A DNA stretch of 64,000 bases from an uncultured Lachnospiraceae bacterium (GTDB lineage Bacteria; Bacillota; Clostridia; Lachnospirales; Lachnospiraceae). This document shows, in pieces, positions 35,510-44,071 of the stretch (positions are counted from its first letter, which is position 1; the number at the start of each line of letters is the position of its first letter). Under the pieces are notes generated by a model. It did not search any database. It was not told the origin of the DNA and saw nothing but the letters and a program-made list of their open reading frames with translations. The translations under genes and the position numbers were made by a program. The stretch is taken from positions 107,343 to 171,342 of the forward strand of contig CAMKQH010000004.1 of assembly GCA_946414885.1 (NCBI GenBank), written 5' to 3'.

Positions 35510-36583
35510 TTATATTTTATCAGCCATGTTATGGATCTCCGGATCCTCATATTGATCCATAAAAGTACGTCCCAATTTCTCTTTTTCCTTTGCAAAGCGA
35601 ATGCCCGATAATTCCGTAAATACGCTGACTACCTTATGAAATTGAAGCTTCGGGAAGAAATTCAGGATCTCCATCGGCACCGTTTTGTCGAACTGAAACA
35701 CGTCAGGAAACAGCGTTTTGTAGTCCAATTCGTCCCTGGGATGTATCTTAAAAAATACAATTCCTTCCTTCTCATAGCGTTCCTTTAAGTCCCTAAAGAT
35801 CCTCTCGCGCACGTCAAGAGTACAGAGCGGCTCCGTAAGGATCATAACGTTCGTACCGCCATTCTCCGTTGAAGCAATGCGCTCTTCCAGCTTTTCCAGG
35901 TCTTTGACGAAAACCTTTACAAAAATTTCCTTTTGTTCCTCCGTCAAAGTCTTTTCCAAGCCTGCCCTTGGAACCTCCTTGTACTTCTTAAACGGGTATT
36001 TGATTACCGACACGTCGTTTACTTCCATGTCGATGCAGTATTTGCTAAAGCCATCCTGAATAAAGATCAGGTTCAGATACATGCTGAAAAACTTTTTAAC
36101 GCCAAAAAATCCTCTGTTGTCATAGCGTGCAAGAATCACGGCGCCCTGATTGTTCAGGCCGTCTTCCAATGCATGATACTTGATCTTGTTTTGATTTAAA
36201 TAAATGCCAATAGGATCCGAATCACAAAAAACATAGATTTCATCATATTTCTTAAAATCAACGGGCACGTAAGGCGCTTCCAGCTTGGCGAACTTACGGG
36301 TAAAAACAATGCGGTTTGCCATGTTCGCAACGACGTTTCCCTTATCCGTCCGATACTTCGCCAGTTCCGGGAAGAAATCGTCCCTCTTCTCGTCAAACTC
36401 ATAAACTTCCTTGAAAACGCCGTTTTTTAAAATCCTGTCCTTAATGTCGCCAAAGTCATTCGACATCTTACTCAAAACAACCGTCGCATTCCCATTCTGC
36501 GCATCGCCAAGCGCAAATTCCTTTAAGTATGACACGTACAAATGATAAAACGTGTGACAAACGTAAATCCTGCCTAAGCCCAT
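35510..36583 (-). CDS. Sialyltransferase-like glycosyltransferase
   Basis: 357 aa, last gene of the nonulosonic acid cluster. N-terminus IYVCHTFYHLYVSYLKEF resembles bacterial sialyl/polysialyltransferases (GT52/GT38 type). Motifs expected of these GT-B enzymes are present: a D/E-D/E-G in HALEDGLNN, an HP in FFKIHPRDELD, and a T/S motif in VFTELSG. It most likely transfers the CMP-activated sugar made by the upstream genes onto a surface glycan or protein. Exact family and linkage are uncertain. No signal peptide. Confidence 0.7.
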   Translation of the reverse strand: MGLGRIYVCHTFYHLYVSYLKEFALGDAQNGNATVVLSKMSNDFGDIKDRILKNGVFKEVYEFDEKRDDFFPELAKYRTDKGNVVANMANRIVFTRKFAKLEAPYVPVDFKKYDEIYVFCDSDPIGIYLNQNKIKYHALEDGLNNQGAVILARYDNRGFFGVKKFFSMYLNLIFIQDGFSKYCIDMEVNDVSVIKYPFKKYKEVPRAGLEKTLTEEQKEIFVKVFVKDLEKLEERIASTENGGTNVMILTEPLCTLDVRERIFRDLKERYEKEGIVFFKIHPRDELDYKTLFPDVFQFDKTVPMEILNFFPKLQFHKVVSVFTELSGIRFAKEKEKLGRTFMDQYEDPEIHNMADKI

Positions 36584-36598
36584 TTCCCTTACCGCTTT

Positions 36599-37105
36599 CT
36601 ATTTTCTGATCCTTCCCATGACAAGGACGTCCTCGTAATGACCATTAACAAAATTATGCTCTTTCAAACGACCCTCGCAGGTAAATCCGGCCGCTTCATA
36701 ACACCGGATCGCAGATTCATTGCTGGCATGTACGTGCATGTAGGTCTTATGGAAATTTAAGTGTTCAAAGCAATAATCAGATAATGCCACTACCGCATCA
36801 CGCCCGCAGCCTTTGCCGCGTGCGGAATCATCCCCGATCCTCACGTACATCTCCACGTTGCCATTGATCCTGTCAAATTCCTTCAGGCCGATGGTCCCAA
36901 TGCATCTTCCATCGAATTCAATGGCAAAGATTTTGGGCTCCTTCGAAAGACACATGTTCTCAAACCATTGATCATGCTCGCATTCCGATACCGGCCATAC
37001 CGTCCCCATCTTATCTCTCAGGTCTTTTCTGTTCACCCATTCATAGATCAGTGCCTTATCTTCTTTTTTCAAACCACGCAGCTTTACGATCTTCCCCTCG
37101 ATCAT
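36599..37105 (-). CDS. GNAT family N-acetyltransferase (PseH-like context)
   Basis: 168 aa. RimJ/RimL-type GNAT fold: IEGKIVKLRGLKKEDKALIY at the start, the acetyl-CoA loop in IGDDSARGKGCGRDAV, and the C-terminal VHASNESAIRCYEAAGF. Because it sits between pseG and the transferase, the best inference is N-acetylation at C4 of the amino-altrose intermediate (PseH role), but ribosomal-protein acetyltransferases look similar. 18 bases after pseG. Confidence 0.75.
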   Translation of the reverse strand: MIEGKIVKLRGLKKEDKALIYEWVNRKDLRDKMGTVWPVSECEHDQWFENMCLSKEPKIFAIEFDGRCIGTIGLKEFDRINGNVEMYVRIGDDSARGKGCGRDAVVALSDYCFEHLNFHKTYMHVHASNESAIRCYEAAGFTCEGRLKEHNFVNGHYEDVLVMGRIRK

Positions 37106-37123
37106 GTTCCTTCCTCTCTTACG

Positions 37124-38131
37124 TCAATCGCCTTTTATGATGGCTCCGGCAATCCTTTTCGCACCGTTTCCGTCCACCAGCGACTGCATTTTCGCGGTAA
37201 TGCGTTCCCTAACACGGGGTTCTGCAAACTCTTTGATTTTCACAAATACTTGATCCAACGCCTCATACATGCCATTTCTTACGTCACCGGCATAGGGCAT
37301 GATGCCAAGCCGGTCAAACGCCTTACACTGCTCTATCTGATTATCCGCCATCCCGTAGATGATTCCAGGCGTTCCGCAGGCACAGGCCTCATATATCGTC
37401 ATGCCGCCAGCCAAAACGGCCAAGTCGGCATTCCAAAGGAGCTCTCTCATTTTGTTTGTATTCACGTAAACCTTGATCTGATTGTTCTCTAAGTTCTTCA
37501 ATTCTTCCTTCTTGTTGTTTAAGGCGCCAACAATCACTTCGAGTCTTGCATCACTAAAGACGGGCTCCTTCTTCCATCTTCCAAGGAAGCATCCAAGAAA
37601 ATCATAGGGATCACTCCCGCCGGAAGAAATTAGAATGGTTTTTACCGATTGGTTCGCATGCTTTTGGGGTAGTCCCTGGAATTCCTTCCTAAGCGGCACA
37701 AAGGCGGGTCCAAGAAGGGCGTTCCCAACGCATGCCATATAGCTTGGCGGCGCGATCATACCATTGATCAGATTCGTGCAATGCCCAAATCCCATAAACC
37801 CTAATTCGTCAAAATAAGTGATGCTCACGTGACGGCTCAGCTCCCGGAAGTAGTTTTCCGTGACCTGATAACTGTCCACCAGTATCTTTTGAATGCCATA
37901 ATGCTTCAAAACCTCCAAAAGCTTTGGCAATTCCTTTTCCTTGTCCTTCCAGTCGGCGTCAAGGATTTCGAGCTGCACTCCTTTGTTTTCCAAGAAGGGT
38001 TTTATGGCATCATCGGAAGAAATAAAGAGACACTCTTCTCCCATGGCCATGATTTCTTCCGCGATCACGAGACATCTTGTGACGTGTCCGGAAGCTATGA
38101 TATTGTTAACGTCTGCTCGAATGGCTATCAT
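37124..38131 (-). CDS. pseG: UDP-2,4-diacetamido-2,4,6-trideoxy-L-altropyranose hydrolase, PseG-like
   Basis: 335 aa GT-B-fold hydrolase that removes UDP in pseudaminic acid synthesis. Visible: IRADVNNIIASGHVTRCL (glycine loop with the catalytic-type His), ILVDSYQVTENYF, LISSGGSDPYDF and LAVLAGGMTIYEACACGTPG (nucleotide-binding). Its start overlaps the pseI stop by 4 bases (ATGA), showing coupling. The similar LegG step is an alternative, but the PseF/PseI neighbours favour the pseudaminic route. Confidence 0.82.
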   Translation of the reverse strand: MIAIRADVNNIIASGHVTRCLVIAEEIMAMGEECLFISSDDAIKPFLENKGVQLEILDADWKDKEKELPKLLEVLKHYGIQKILVDSYQVTENYFRELSRHVSITYFDELGFMGFGHCTNLINGMIAPPSYMACVGNALLGPAFVPLRKEFQGLPQKHANQSVKTILISSGGSDPYDFLGCFLGRWKKEPVFSDARLEVIVGALNNKKEELKNLENNQIKVYVNTNKMRELLWNADLAVLAGGMTIYEACACGTPGIIYGMADNQIEQCKAFDRLGIMPYAGDVRNGMYEALDQVFVKIKEFAEPRVRERITAKMQSLVDGNGAKRIAGAIIKGD

Positions 38132-39183
38132 GATTTTTTCTCGATCATCTCAAATGTCAATGGGGTACCAAAATCAATGTCCATGCAGGCCTTCTTTCCG
38201 ATAAATTCAGGGTAAAACTTTGGTTTTACGCCGGCAGCTGGCCTAACGGACTTTACGTTATCCCAAGTGAACGTCTCTCCCTTTCTGATCGGAGCGGACG
38301 CAAACAGGGATTTTCTGTATTTTACGTTTCCTTCTTCCTGGCTGGTGGGTCCGTATTTCACTTCTCCCACGGCCCTTTCCGCCTGACGGATGGCTTTCAC
38401 CATCTCGGCGAACTCTTCCTTCTCCATGGAGAAGGCGGAATCGGGTGTCTGAATCTTTCTGCTCAGGCAAAAATGCTTTTCGATCACGTTGGCGCCAAGT
38501 GCCGTTGCGACAACGGGGCCAACGCTCCCAAAGGAATGATCCGAAAGGCCGTACAGAACGCCAAAGCGTTCGCCCATGTCCTTCATTGTCATCAGCTTCA
38601 TCTCATCCGTGACCGCAGGATAAGACACGGCGCAGCGAAGCAGGATAATGTCTTCATTCCCCTGATTTCTAATGGCGTTTACCGCATCCCAGATCTCTTC
38701 CTCTGTCCCCATGCCCGTGGACATGATGATGGGCTTGTGCTTTGAGGCAACGTACTCAATCAGCGGCACGTCAACCAATTCCGGAGAAGCGATCTTATAA
38801 AAAGGCACGTCCAGTTTTTCGAGATAATCTACTGCCGTGTTGTCAAAAGGCGTGGAAAACATATCAATCCCGACCTTTTTTGCCTCGGCAAACAATTCTT
38901 CATGCCATTCCCAGGGCGTATAGGCAAGGCTGTAGAGCTGATGTAGCGTATTCTCTTTCTGCCAGGGACCGCTTGTGATCTTAAAATAGGGATTGTCACA
39001 ATCCAAGGTGATCGTATCGGCCGTGTAGGTCTGAATCTTAACGCAATCAGCGCCTGCCTCCTTTGCCGCATAGATAATGTCCTTCGCCCTTTGCAAGTCA
39101 CCGCCGTGATTTGCGCTCATTTCCGCAATGACGTAAACCGGGGCCCCTTCCCCGACCAATGTCTGATTTAATCTGATCTTCAT
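38128..39183 (-). CDS. pseI: Pseudaminic acid synthase
   Basis: 351 aa NeuB-family enzyme that condenses the hexose with phosphoenolpyruvate. The TIM barrel has VIAEMSANHGGDLQRAKDII, KIQTYTADTITLD (typical of PseI rather than NeuB), TPWEWHEELF, FSTPFD, LSDHSFG and ALGANVIEKHF; the C-terminal SAF/antifreeze-like domain (about 290-351) has RSLFASAPIRKGE-type residues. Overlaps pseF and pseG by 4 bases each. Confidence 0.87.
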   Translation of the reverse strand: MKIRLNQTLVGEGAPVYVIAEMSANHGGDLQRAKDIIYAAKEAGADCVKIQTYTADTITLDCDNPYFKITSGPWQKENTLHQLYSLAYTPWEWHEELFAEAKKVGIDMFSTPFDNTAVDYLEKLDVPFYKIASPELVDVPLIEYVASKHKPIIMSTGMGTEEEIWDAVNAIRNQGNEDIILLRCAVSYPAVTDEMKLMTMKDMGERFGVLYGLSDHSFGSVGPVVATALGANVIEKHFCLSRKIQTPDSAFSMEKEEFAEMVKAIRQAERAVGEVKYGPTSQEEGNVKYRKSLFASAPIRKGETFTWDNVKSVRPAAGVKPKFYPEFIGKKACMDIDFGTPLTFEMIEKKS

Positions 39184-39875
39184 GAATTCTTTTCCTTCAT
39201 CATGGCATATTTAATCTCAGCAATCTTCCAATCCTCAAGAGTGTCAATGTCCTGTACTTCTGATTCCGGGAAAACCTGAGCATATGTTTTTTCCGTAACC
39301 AGGGAGCCCTTTTCCAGGAAGGTTTCCGTCTTAAAGCAACAATATTGACCGCAATCATGATAATAAGGCTCCAGGTCCTGGCTGCGGCAATTCTTGTATT
39401 CCTCATGAAAGAAGCCAAGCTTTCCGTCACGCACGTAAAACGCGCGCTGCGGCGGGAAGGAAAACCGAACGACCGGAAGTACGGAATCCGCATTCATATC
39501 CTTCAATAAACGCATTCCGTCCCGAAGCTTGTCCGCCGTAATAAACGGCGCCGTCGGATAAATCACTGCCGCCTCCGTGAAAATTGTACCTCTCTTTTGA
39601 TACTCCTCCAATACTTCCCGGATCGCGTCAGCCGTTGTCGCAAAATCAGAAGACGCCTTCTCGCTTCTCATAAAGGGAACCTTTGCTCCGGCCTTTCTTG
39701 CGATTTCGGCAATCTCCGCGTCATCCGTTGAAACCATGACTTCATCAAAGGCTTCCGAGGCAATGGCCGCCTCGATCCCGTAACAAAGAATGGGCTTTCC
39801 CATAAATTCCTTAATGTTTTTATGCGGGATCCGCTTACTTCCGCCCCTGGCGGTGATAATTGCTATCGTACTCAT
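39180..39875 (-). CDS. pseF: Pseudaminic acid cytidylyltransferase
   Basis: 231 aa NeuA-like nucleotidyltransferase that activates the nonulosonic acid as CMP-sugar. N-terminal AIITARGGSKRIPHKNIKEF is the CTP-binding signature; MVSTDDAEIAEIARKAGA and YHDCGQYCCF follow, the latter at the position of the family's Y-D-x-GQ motif. Slightly different from the usual PseF motif, so substrate is inferred from operon context. 4-base overlaps with wbqC-like and pseI genes. Confidence 0.85.
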   Translation of the reverse strand: MSTIAIITARGGSKRIPHKNIKEFMGKPILCYGIEAAIASEAFDEVMVSTDDAEIAEIARKAGAKVPFMRSEKASSDFATTADAIREVLEEYQKRGTIFTEAAVIYPTAPFITADKLRDGMRLLKDMNADSVLPVVRFSFPPQRAFYVRDGKLGFFHEEYKNCRSQDLEPYYHDCGQYCCFKTETFLEKGSLVTEKTYAQVFPESEVQDIDTLEDWKIAEIKYAMMKEKNS

Positions 39876-40606
39876 GCTTCTTCCTTGATCTTTTCGTTTA
39901 ATTCGCTAAAGGTATAATTGTTTTTGTCAGAAATGATGGCGTAAGTCTCATCCTTTCCAAGATTAAACAGCATGTCAAAGATGGAAAGATAAGGCACAAA
40001 CGGGCGGAATGCCTGACGGTACTGAACGCCCTTGTAATCGAGATACCAATGGTTTAAGCCTTCCTTCGTAAAGGACGGTATGTCCACGTAATTTTCACTA
40101 CCCTTATTGGAAAGATACGTATCACATTTTAGTTGCTTTGTCATGTCGACAAGCAGATCCGTCTTTGCACCCTCAAACTGAAAATCCGTATCATAATAGA
40201 TTTCCGTCTTGATCCCTAAATCCTTTAGAATAAAGTTCATAACGTAAATATCCAATTCATTTAAGGAATTCCATTCCTTGGAATAGAGATCCTCAAAGAA
40301 TCCAATATAGTCATTGTAAAAAGGCGTTTTCTTGTAATTCAGCTGGATCGTGGATAAATGCTTTTGCCGCCAATTCTCCGTATTGTTGATCTGGGCTTCC
40401 GAAATCTTCTGGTCAAACTTCCCCTTCGTCAATACCGGAACGGTCAATACGATCTCGCCGTTCGCGCCGCGAAGTCGGTTACGGTTCTGCCAGCTCTTTT
40501 TCTCCAACTGAACGTTGCTAACATAAATAAACTTATCTGAAAATAGAATTTTGCCGATCAATCCCGGATAGGGTAAATAATTCGGCTGATGACCACTCAA
40601 AATCAT
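39872..40606 (-). CDS. WbqC-like family protein
   Basis: 244 aa. Starts MILSGHQPNYLPYPGLIGKI, the family hallmark, then VQLEKKSWQNRNRLRGANG and FVPYLSIFDMLFNLG near the end. WbqC proteins occur in O-antigen and glycan clusters and are thought to act in amino-sugar modification, but have no firm reaction. It overlaps pseF by 4 bases and follows mscS by 24 bases. The ribosome site is weak, so it may depend on read-through from mscS. Confidence 0.82.
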   Translation of the reverse strand: MILSGHQPNYLPYPGLIGKILFSDKFIYVSNVQLEKKSWQNRNRLRGANGEIVLTVPVLTKGKFDQKISEAQINNTENWRQKHLSTIQLNYKKTPFYNDYIGFFEDLYSKEWNSLNELDIYVMNFILKDLGIKTEIYYDTDFQFEGAKTDLLVDMTKQLKCDTYLSNKGSENYVDIPSFTKEGLNHWYLDYKGVQYRQAFRPFVPYLSIFDMLFNLGKDETYAIISDKNNYTFSELNEKIKEEA

Positions 40607-40630
40607 TTTTTAGGGCCTGTCCTTTCTGTA

Positions 40631-41500
40631 TTATTTTGCTTTTGCAATGGTTGCTTCGGCCTTTTTTGCATCCGAGGAATCCTTCAAATGCACATCCATT
40701 TGAGGGAATGGAATCTCAATGCCATTCTTGTCAAGCGTAAGCTTTGCCTTCTCCGTGAGATCCCATTTTGCCGGCCAGTAATCTGCGCTCTTCACCCAAC
40801 AATGCATCAATAGCTTTACGCCGCTGTCTTCCAGCGCGTCAACCACAACGCGGATCACCTGCTCCTTTATGGTATACTCACTCTCTTCGAGCATTTCCTG
40901 CAAAACCTCCTTCGCCTCCTGAATGTCAGAGCCATAGGAAATCTGAAGCGGTATGTCAATTCGTCTTGTCTTCTCAGCAGTTACGTTGGTGATGCTGTTA
41001 TTGGCCAGATTACCGTTTGGAAGTACAATCAGCTTGTTATCTACGGTCTGAAGCTTTGTGTAAATGATCTGTATCTCCGTTACAAAGCCTTCCTTACCCG
41101 TGGAATCAATAATGTAATCGCCAACTTTAAAAGGCTTGACCAACAAAATCAAAATGCCTCCGGCAAAGTTTGAAAGACTTCCCTGAATGGCCAAACCAAT
41201 GGCAACGCCGGCAGATCCAAGCAGTGCCACAATGCTGGCCGCATCAACTCCCAGCCTCGAGGCAATCATGAAGCCCAAAACAACATAGAGTGCCACCCTT
41301 AAGAAAGAGACAACAAACGTGATGACGCCTCGTTCCGCCTTGGCTTTCTCCATAGATCTTTGAACTAGTTTAAGTACTAGCCTGATCACGCGAATGCCAA
41401 TCAGTAAAATGACGATCGTAATCAGAACGCGAAGCAATAATTGGATTATGGAACCGCTTACCCCAGTTGTAAAAAATGCATCTAATTCTTCTTTTGTCAA
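40631..41500 (-). CDS. mscS: Small-conductance mechanosensitive channel, MscS family
   Basis: 289 aa. Three N-terminal membrane helices; TM3 (ALLGSAGVAIGLAIQGSLSN) is the glycine/alanine-rich pore helix, followed by FAGGILILLVKPFKVGDYI and VLPNGNLANNSITN of the beta domain and a C-terminal alpha-beta cage. MscS opens under membrane tension to release solutes. A TTG start at 41500, right after the glgB stop with AAGGTGG upstream (6-base gap), is preferred over the extended frame to 41533, which lies inside glgB. Confidence 0.9.
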   Translation of the reverse strand: MTKEELDAFFTTGVSGSIIQLLLRVLITIVILLIGIRVIRLVLKLVQRSMEKAKAERGVITFVVSFLRVALYVVLGFMIASRLGVDAASIVALLGSAGVAIGLAIQGSLSNFAGGILILLVKPFKVGDYIIDSTGKEGFVTEIQIIYTKLQTVDNKLIVLPNGNLANNSITNVTAEKTRRIDIPLQISYGSDIQEAKEVLQEMLEESEYTIKEQVIRVVVDALEDSGVKLLMHCWVKSADYWPAKWDLTEKAKLTLDKNGIEIPFPQMDVHLKDSSDAKKAEATIAKAK

Positions 41501-41501
41501 T

Positions 41502-44018
41502 TTAATCCACCTTCTTTGCCTTCTTGCCGTCAAGCTTTGAAGACTCTTCCCGCACCAGATTCATGGCGTCAGCCGTATTATTCTTGGCCTTTTCGAGATT
41601 TTCCTTCGCAAGCTTCTCAGCAATTTTCGCTTCCTTCATCTGTCTTTCCAGAAGGCGTGCACGCTCTGCCGCCTGAACCGCAGCGTCCTGTGCAAGCTTT
41701 TCCGCTTCCTGCGTGAGGCGAAGCGCTTCCTTCGCAGCGATCAGCGCCTTCATTTCTTCCCTGCGCTTTAAATCTGCCTTGCTAAACGGCACGTATTCCA
41801 GGATCGTCATGGAGAGAGGTGCCATTCTTACCGTAATGGATTCAGCTCTGTCGTCCCATTCCACCTCCTGTGAAGAAATGGGTTTCGGATTTACCAGTCC
41901 GCTTCCGTCATACTCCTTACTGTCCGTATTCAAAAGCTCCTTATACTTTCCGGGAATGGGTACGCCCGTCGTGATCACCTGCTCAATGCCTGAATAATTA
42001 GCGATCACCAAAAGCACGTCGTCCTTCTTCTTTCCCCTTCTTGCATAGGTCAGATAACAGTCATTTGCGGAAATGTTATTGATCCATTCAAAGCCGTCAG
42101 GATCATTGTCCAGTTCATATAAAGGCTTCTGGGACTTATATAACGCATTCAGATCCTTCATCAGCTTATTGACGCCCTGATGGCCGGGATATTCCAACAG
42201 ATTCCACTCCACGGCGCGCTCTTCATTCCATTCGTCAAATTCGCCAAGATCCTGCCCCATGAAAAGCAGCTTCTTTCCGGGATGCGTCATCATAAACGCA
42301 TAGGTAAGGCGCAGATTCGCAAATTTCTGCTCCCGCATTCCAGGCATTTTGCCCAACATGCTGGATTTCCCGTGCACCACCTCATCATGCGAAAATACTA
42401 GCATAAACTTCTCCGTATAGGCATAGATCATGCTGAAGGTTAACTCGCCATGATGATGCGCGCGGAAATAGGGATCATATTTAATATAATCCAAATAGTC
42501 ATTCATGAAGCCCATGTTCCACTTGAGGTCAAAGCCAAGGCCGTCCTCATCAAGATCCCCCGTAACAAGTGGAAAGGCCGTACTCTCCTCTGCAATGGTC
42601 AAAACACCGGGATTTCGTTTTTTCATGATGGAATTCAGGTGCTTGATCATCTCAATGGCTTCAAGATTTTCCTTGCCGCCATAGATGTTCGGAAGCCACT
42701 CGCCGTCCTTGCGGCCATAATCCAAGTAGAGCATGCTTGCAACGGCATCCATGCGGATTCCGTCTGCATGATATTTCTCTACCCAGAATAAAGCATTTGC
42801 GATCAGGAAATTGGATACTTCCGGTCTTCCGTAATTAAACAGCAAGGTGCCCCAATGAGGGTGAACTCCCTTTCTGGGATCCGCATGCTCATAAAGGCAG
42901 GTGCCGTCAAACCCGGCGAGGCCATAGTCATCCTTCGGGAAATGTGCAGGCACAAAGTCCAGGATCACGCCAATTCCCGCTTTATGCAATTCATTTACGA
43001 AATACATGAAATCTTCCGGTGAGCCATATCTGGAAGTCGGCGCATAATAGCCAGTCACCTGATAACCCCAGGATGCATCCAGAGGATGCTCCATGACGGG
43101 CATCAACTCCACGTGCGTATATCCCATCTCCTTTACGTATTTGATCACGCCTGCGGCGATCTCACGGTAATTAGGATAGGTTTCCTTATCCTTTCTCTCG
43201 AGCACGGAGCCGAGATATAATTCATAGACGCTAATGGGAGCGTCCTGTGACTGAAACGATTTGCGTTCTTTTATAAACTTCTGGTCTTCCCATTTGAAAT
43301 CATTCAGATCTGTTATGACGGAAGCCGTGTCCGGCCTAAGCTGTGCAGCATTAGCATAGGGATCCGCCTTGAGAAACGTAATTCCGTTCTTAAGCTTCAT
43401 TTCGAACTTATAGTTCGATCCAACGGGAACGCCAGGCAGAAACAGTTCAAAGATTCCAACCTCATCTAATCTTCGCATCTGATGCACGCGTCCGTCCCAG
43501 TGATTAAAATCACCGACAACGCTCACGCGCATGCAATTGGGCGCCCAGACCGCAAACAAAACTCCCTCCACGCCATCGATCGTCATGGGATGCGCGCCGA
43601 GCTTTTCATAAATTTCATAATGGATGCCGTTCCTAAACTTCTCCGTATCCTCCTTCGTGATCACGGGAGCAAAACGGTAAGGATCTTCCACCTTCCATTC
43701 ACCGTCATTCTCTTCGATCACCTTAAAGTAATAAGAATCTACCTTTTTGGCAGGGATCAGCGCGGCAAAAAAGCCCATTTCATCCGCCAGCTCCATCTTG
43801 GCGTCATAGGCATAATCCGCGAGTTTCCCCGTCTCCTTATCCTTTTCCTTTACCGCCCAATGAACGTATACCTCTTTTGCATTGGGAAAAAACGCCTGCA
43901 CCAAGGTATTGTTCCCAGCCTTTTGCGTTCCAAGGATGCGATGCGGGTCTGCAGATTCCGAATATACGATTTCTTCGATCAGAGGCCAATTCATTACTTT
44001 ATACAGTTTTTTATCCAT
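41502..44018 (-). CDS. glgB: 1,4-alpha-glucan branching enzyme with coiled-coil tail
   Basis: 838 aa. CBM48 (about 20-250), GH13 barrel (about 260-620) and C-terminal beta domain (about 640-745). Catalytic residues lie in GIRMDAVASMLY (nucleophile Asp), TIAEES (acid Glu) and VFSHDEV (Asp). The enzyme adds alpha-1,6 branches in glycogen. After the normal end near residue 745 there is a 93-residue Ala/Glu/Lys/Arg-rich tail with heptad spacing, a likely coiled coil, which is not usual for GlgB. No other glg genes are adjacent. Coupled to mscS. Confidence 0.92.
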   Translation of the reverse strand: MDKKLYKVMNWPLIEEIVYSESADPHRILGTQKAGNNTLVQAFFPNAKEVYVHWAVKEKDKETGKLADYAYDAKMELADEMGFFAALIPAKKVDSYYFKVIEENDGEWKVEDPYRFAPVITKEDTEKFRNGIHYEIYEKLGAHPMTIDGVEGVLFAVWAPNCMRVSVVGDFNHWDGRVHQMRRLDEVGIFELFLPGVPVGSNYKFEMKLKNGITFLKADPYANAAQLRPDTASVITDLNDFKWEDQKFIKERKSFQSQDAPISVYELYLGSVLERKDKETYPNYREIAAGVIKYVKEMGYTHVELMPVMEHPLDASWGYQVTGYYAPTSRYGSPEDFMYFVNELHKAGIGVILDFVPAHFPKDDYGLAGFDGTCLYEHADPRKGVHPHWGTLLFNYGRPEVSNFLIANALFWVEKYHADGIRMDAVASMLYLDYGRKDGEWLPNIYGGKENLEAIEMIKHLNSIMKKRNPGVLTIAEESTAFPLVTGDLDEDGLGFDLKWNMGFMNDYLDYIKYDPYFRAHHHGELTFSMIYAYTEKFMLVFSHDEVVHGKSSMLGKMPGMREQKFANLRLTYAFMMTHPGKKLLFMGQDLGEFDEWNEERAVEWNLLEYPGHQGVNKLMKDLNALYKSQKPLYELDNDPDGFEWINNISANDCYLTYARRGKKKDDVLLVIANYSGIEQVITTGVPIPGKYKELLNTDSKEYDGSGLVNPKPISSQEVEWDDRAESITVRMAPLSMTILEYVPFSKADLKRREEMKALIAAKEALRLTQEAEKLAQDAAVQAAERARLLERQMKEAKIAEKLAKENLEKAKNNTADAMNLVREESSKLDGKKAKKVD

Positions 44019-44071
44019 AGTCTAACCCCTTTCCTTCCGGCAGAAACACTGCCTTGTTGTCTTAGGTCAGT

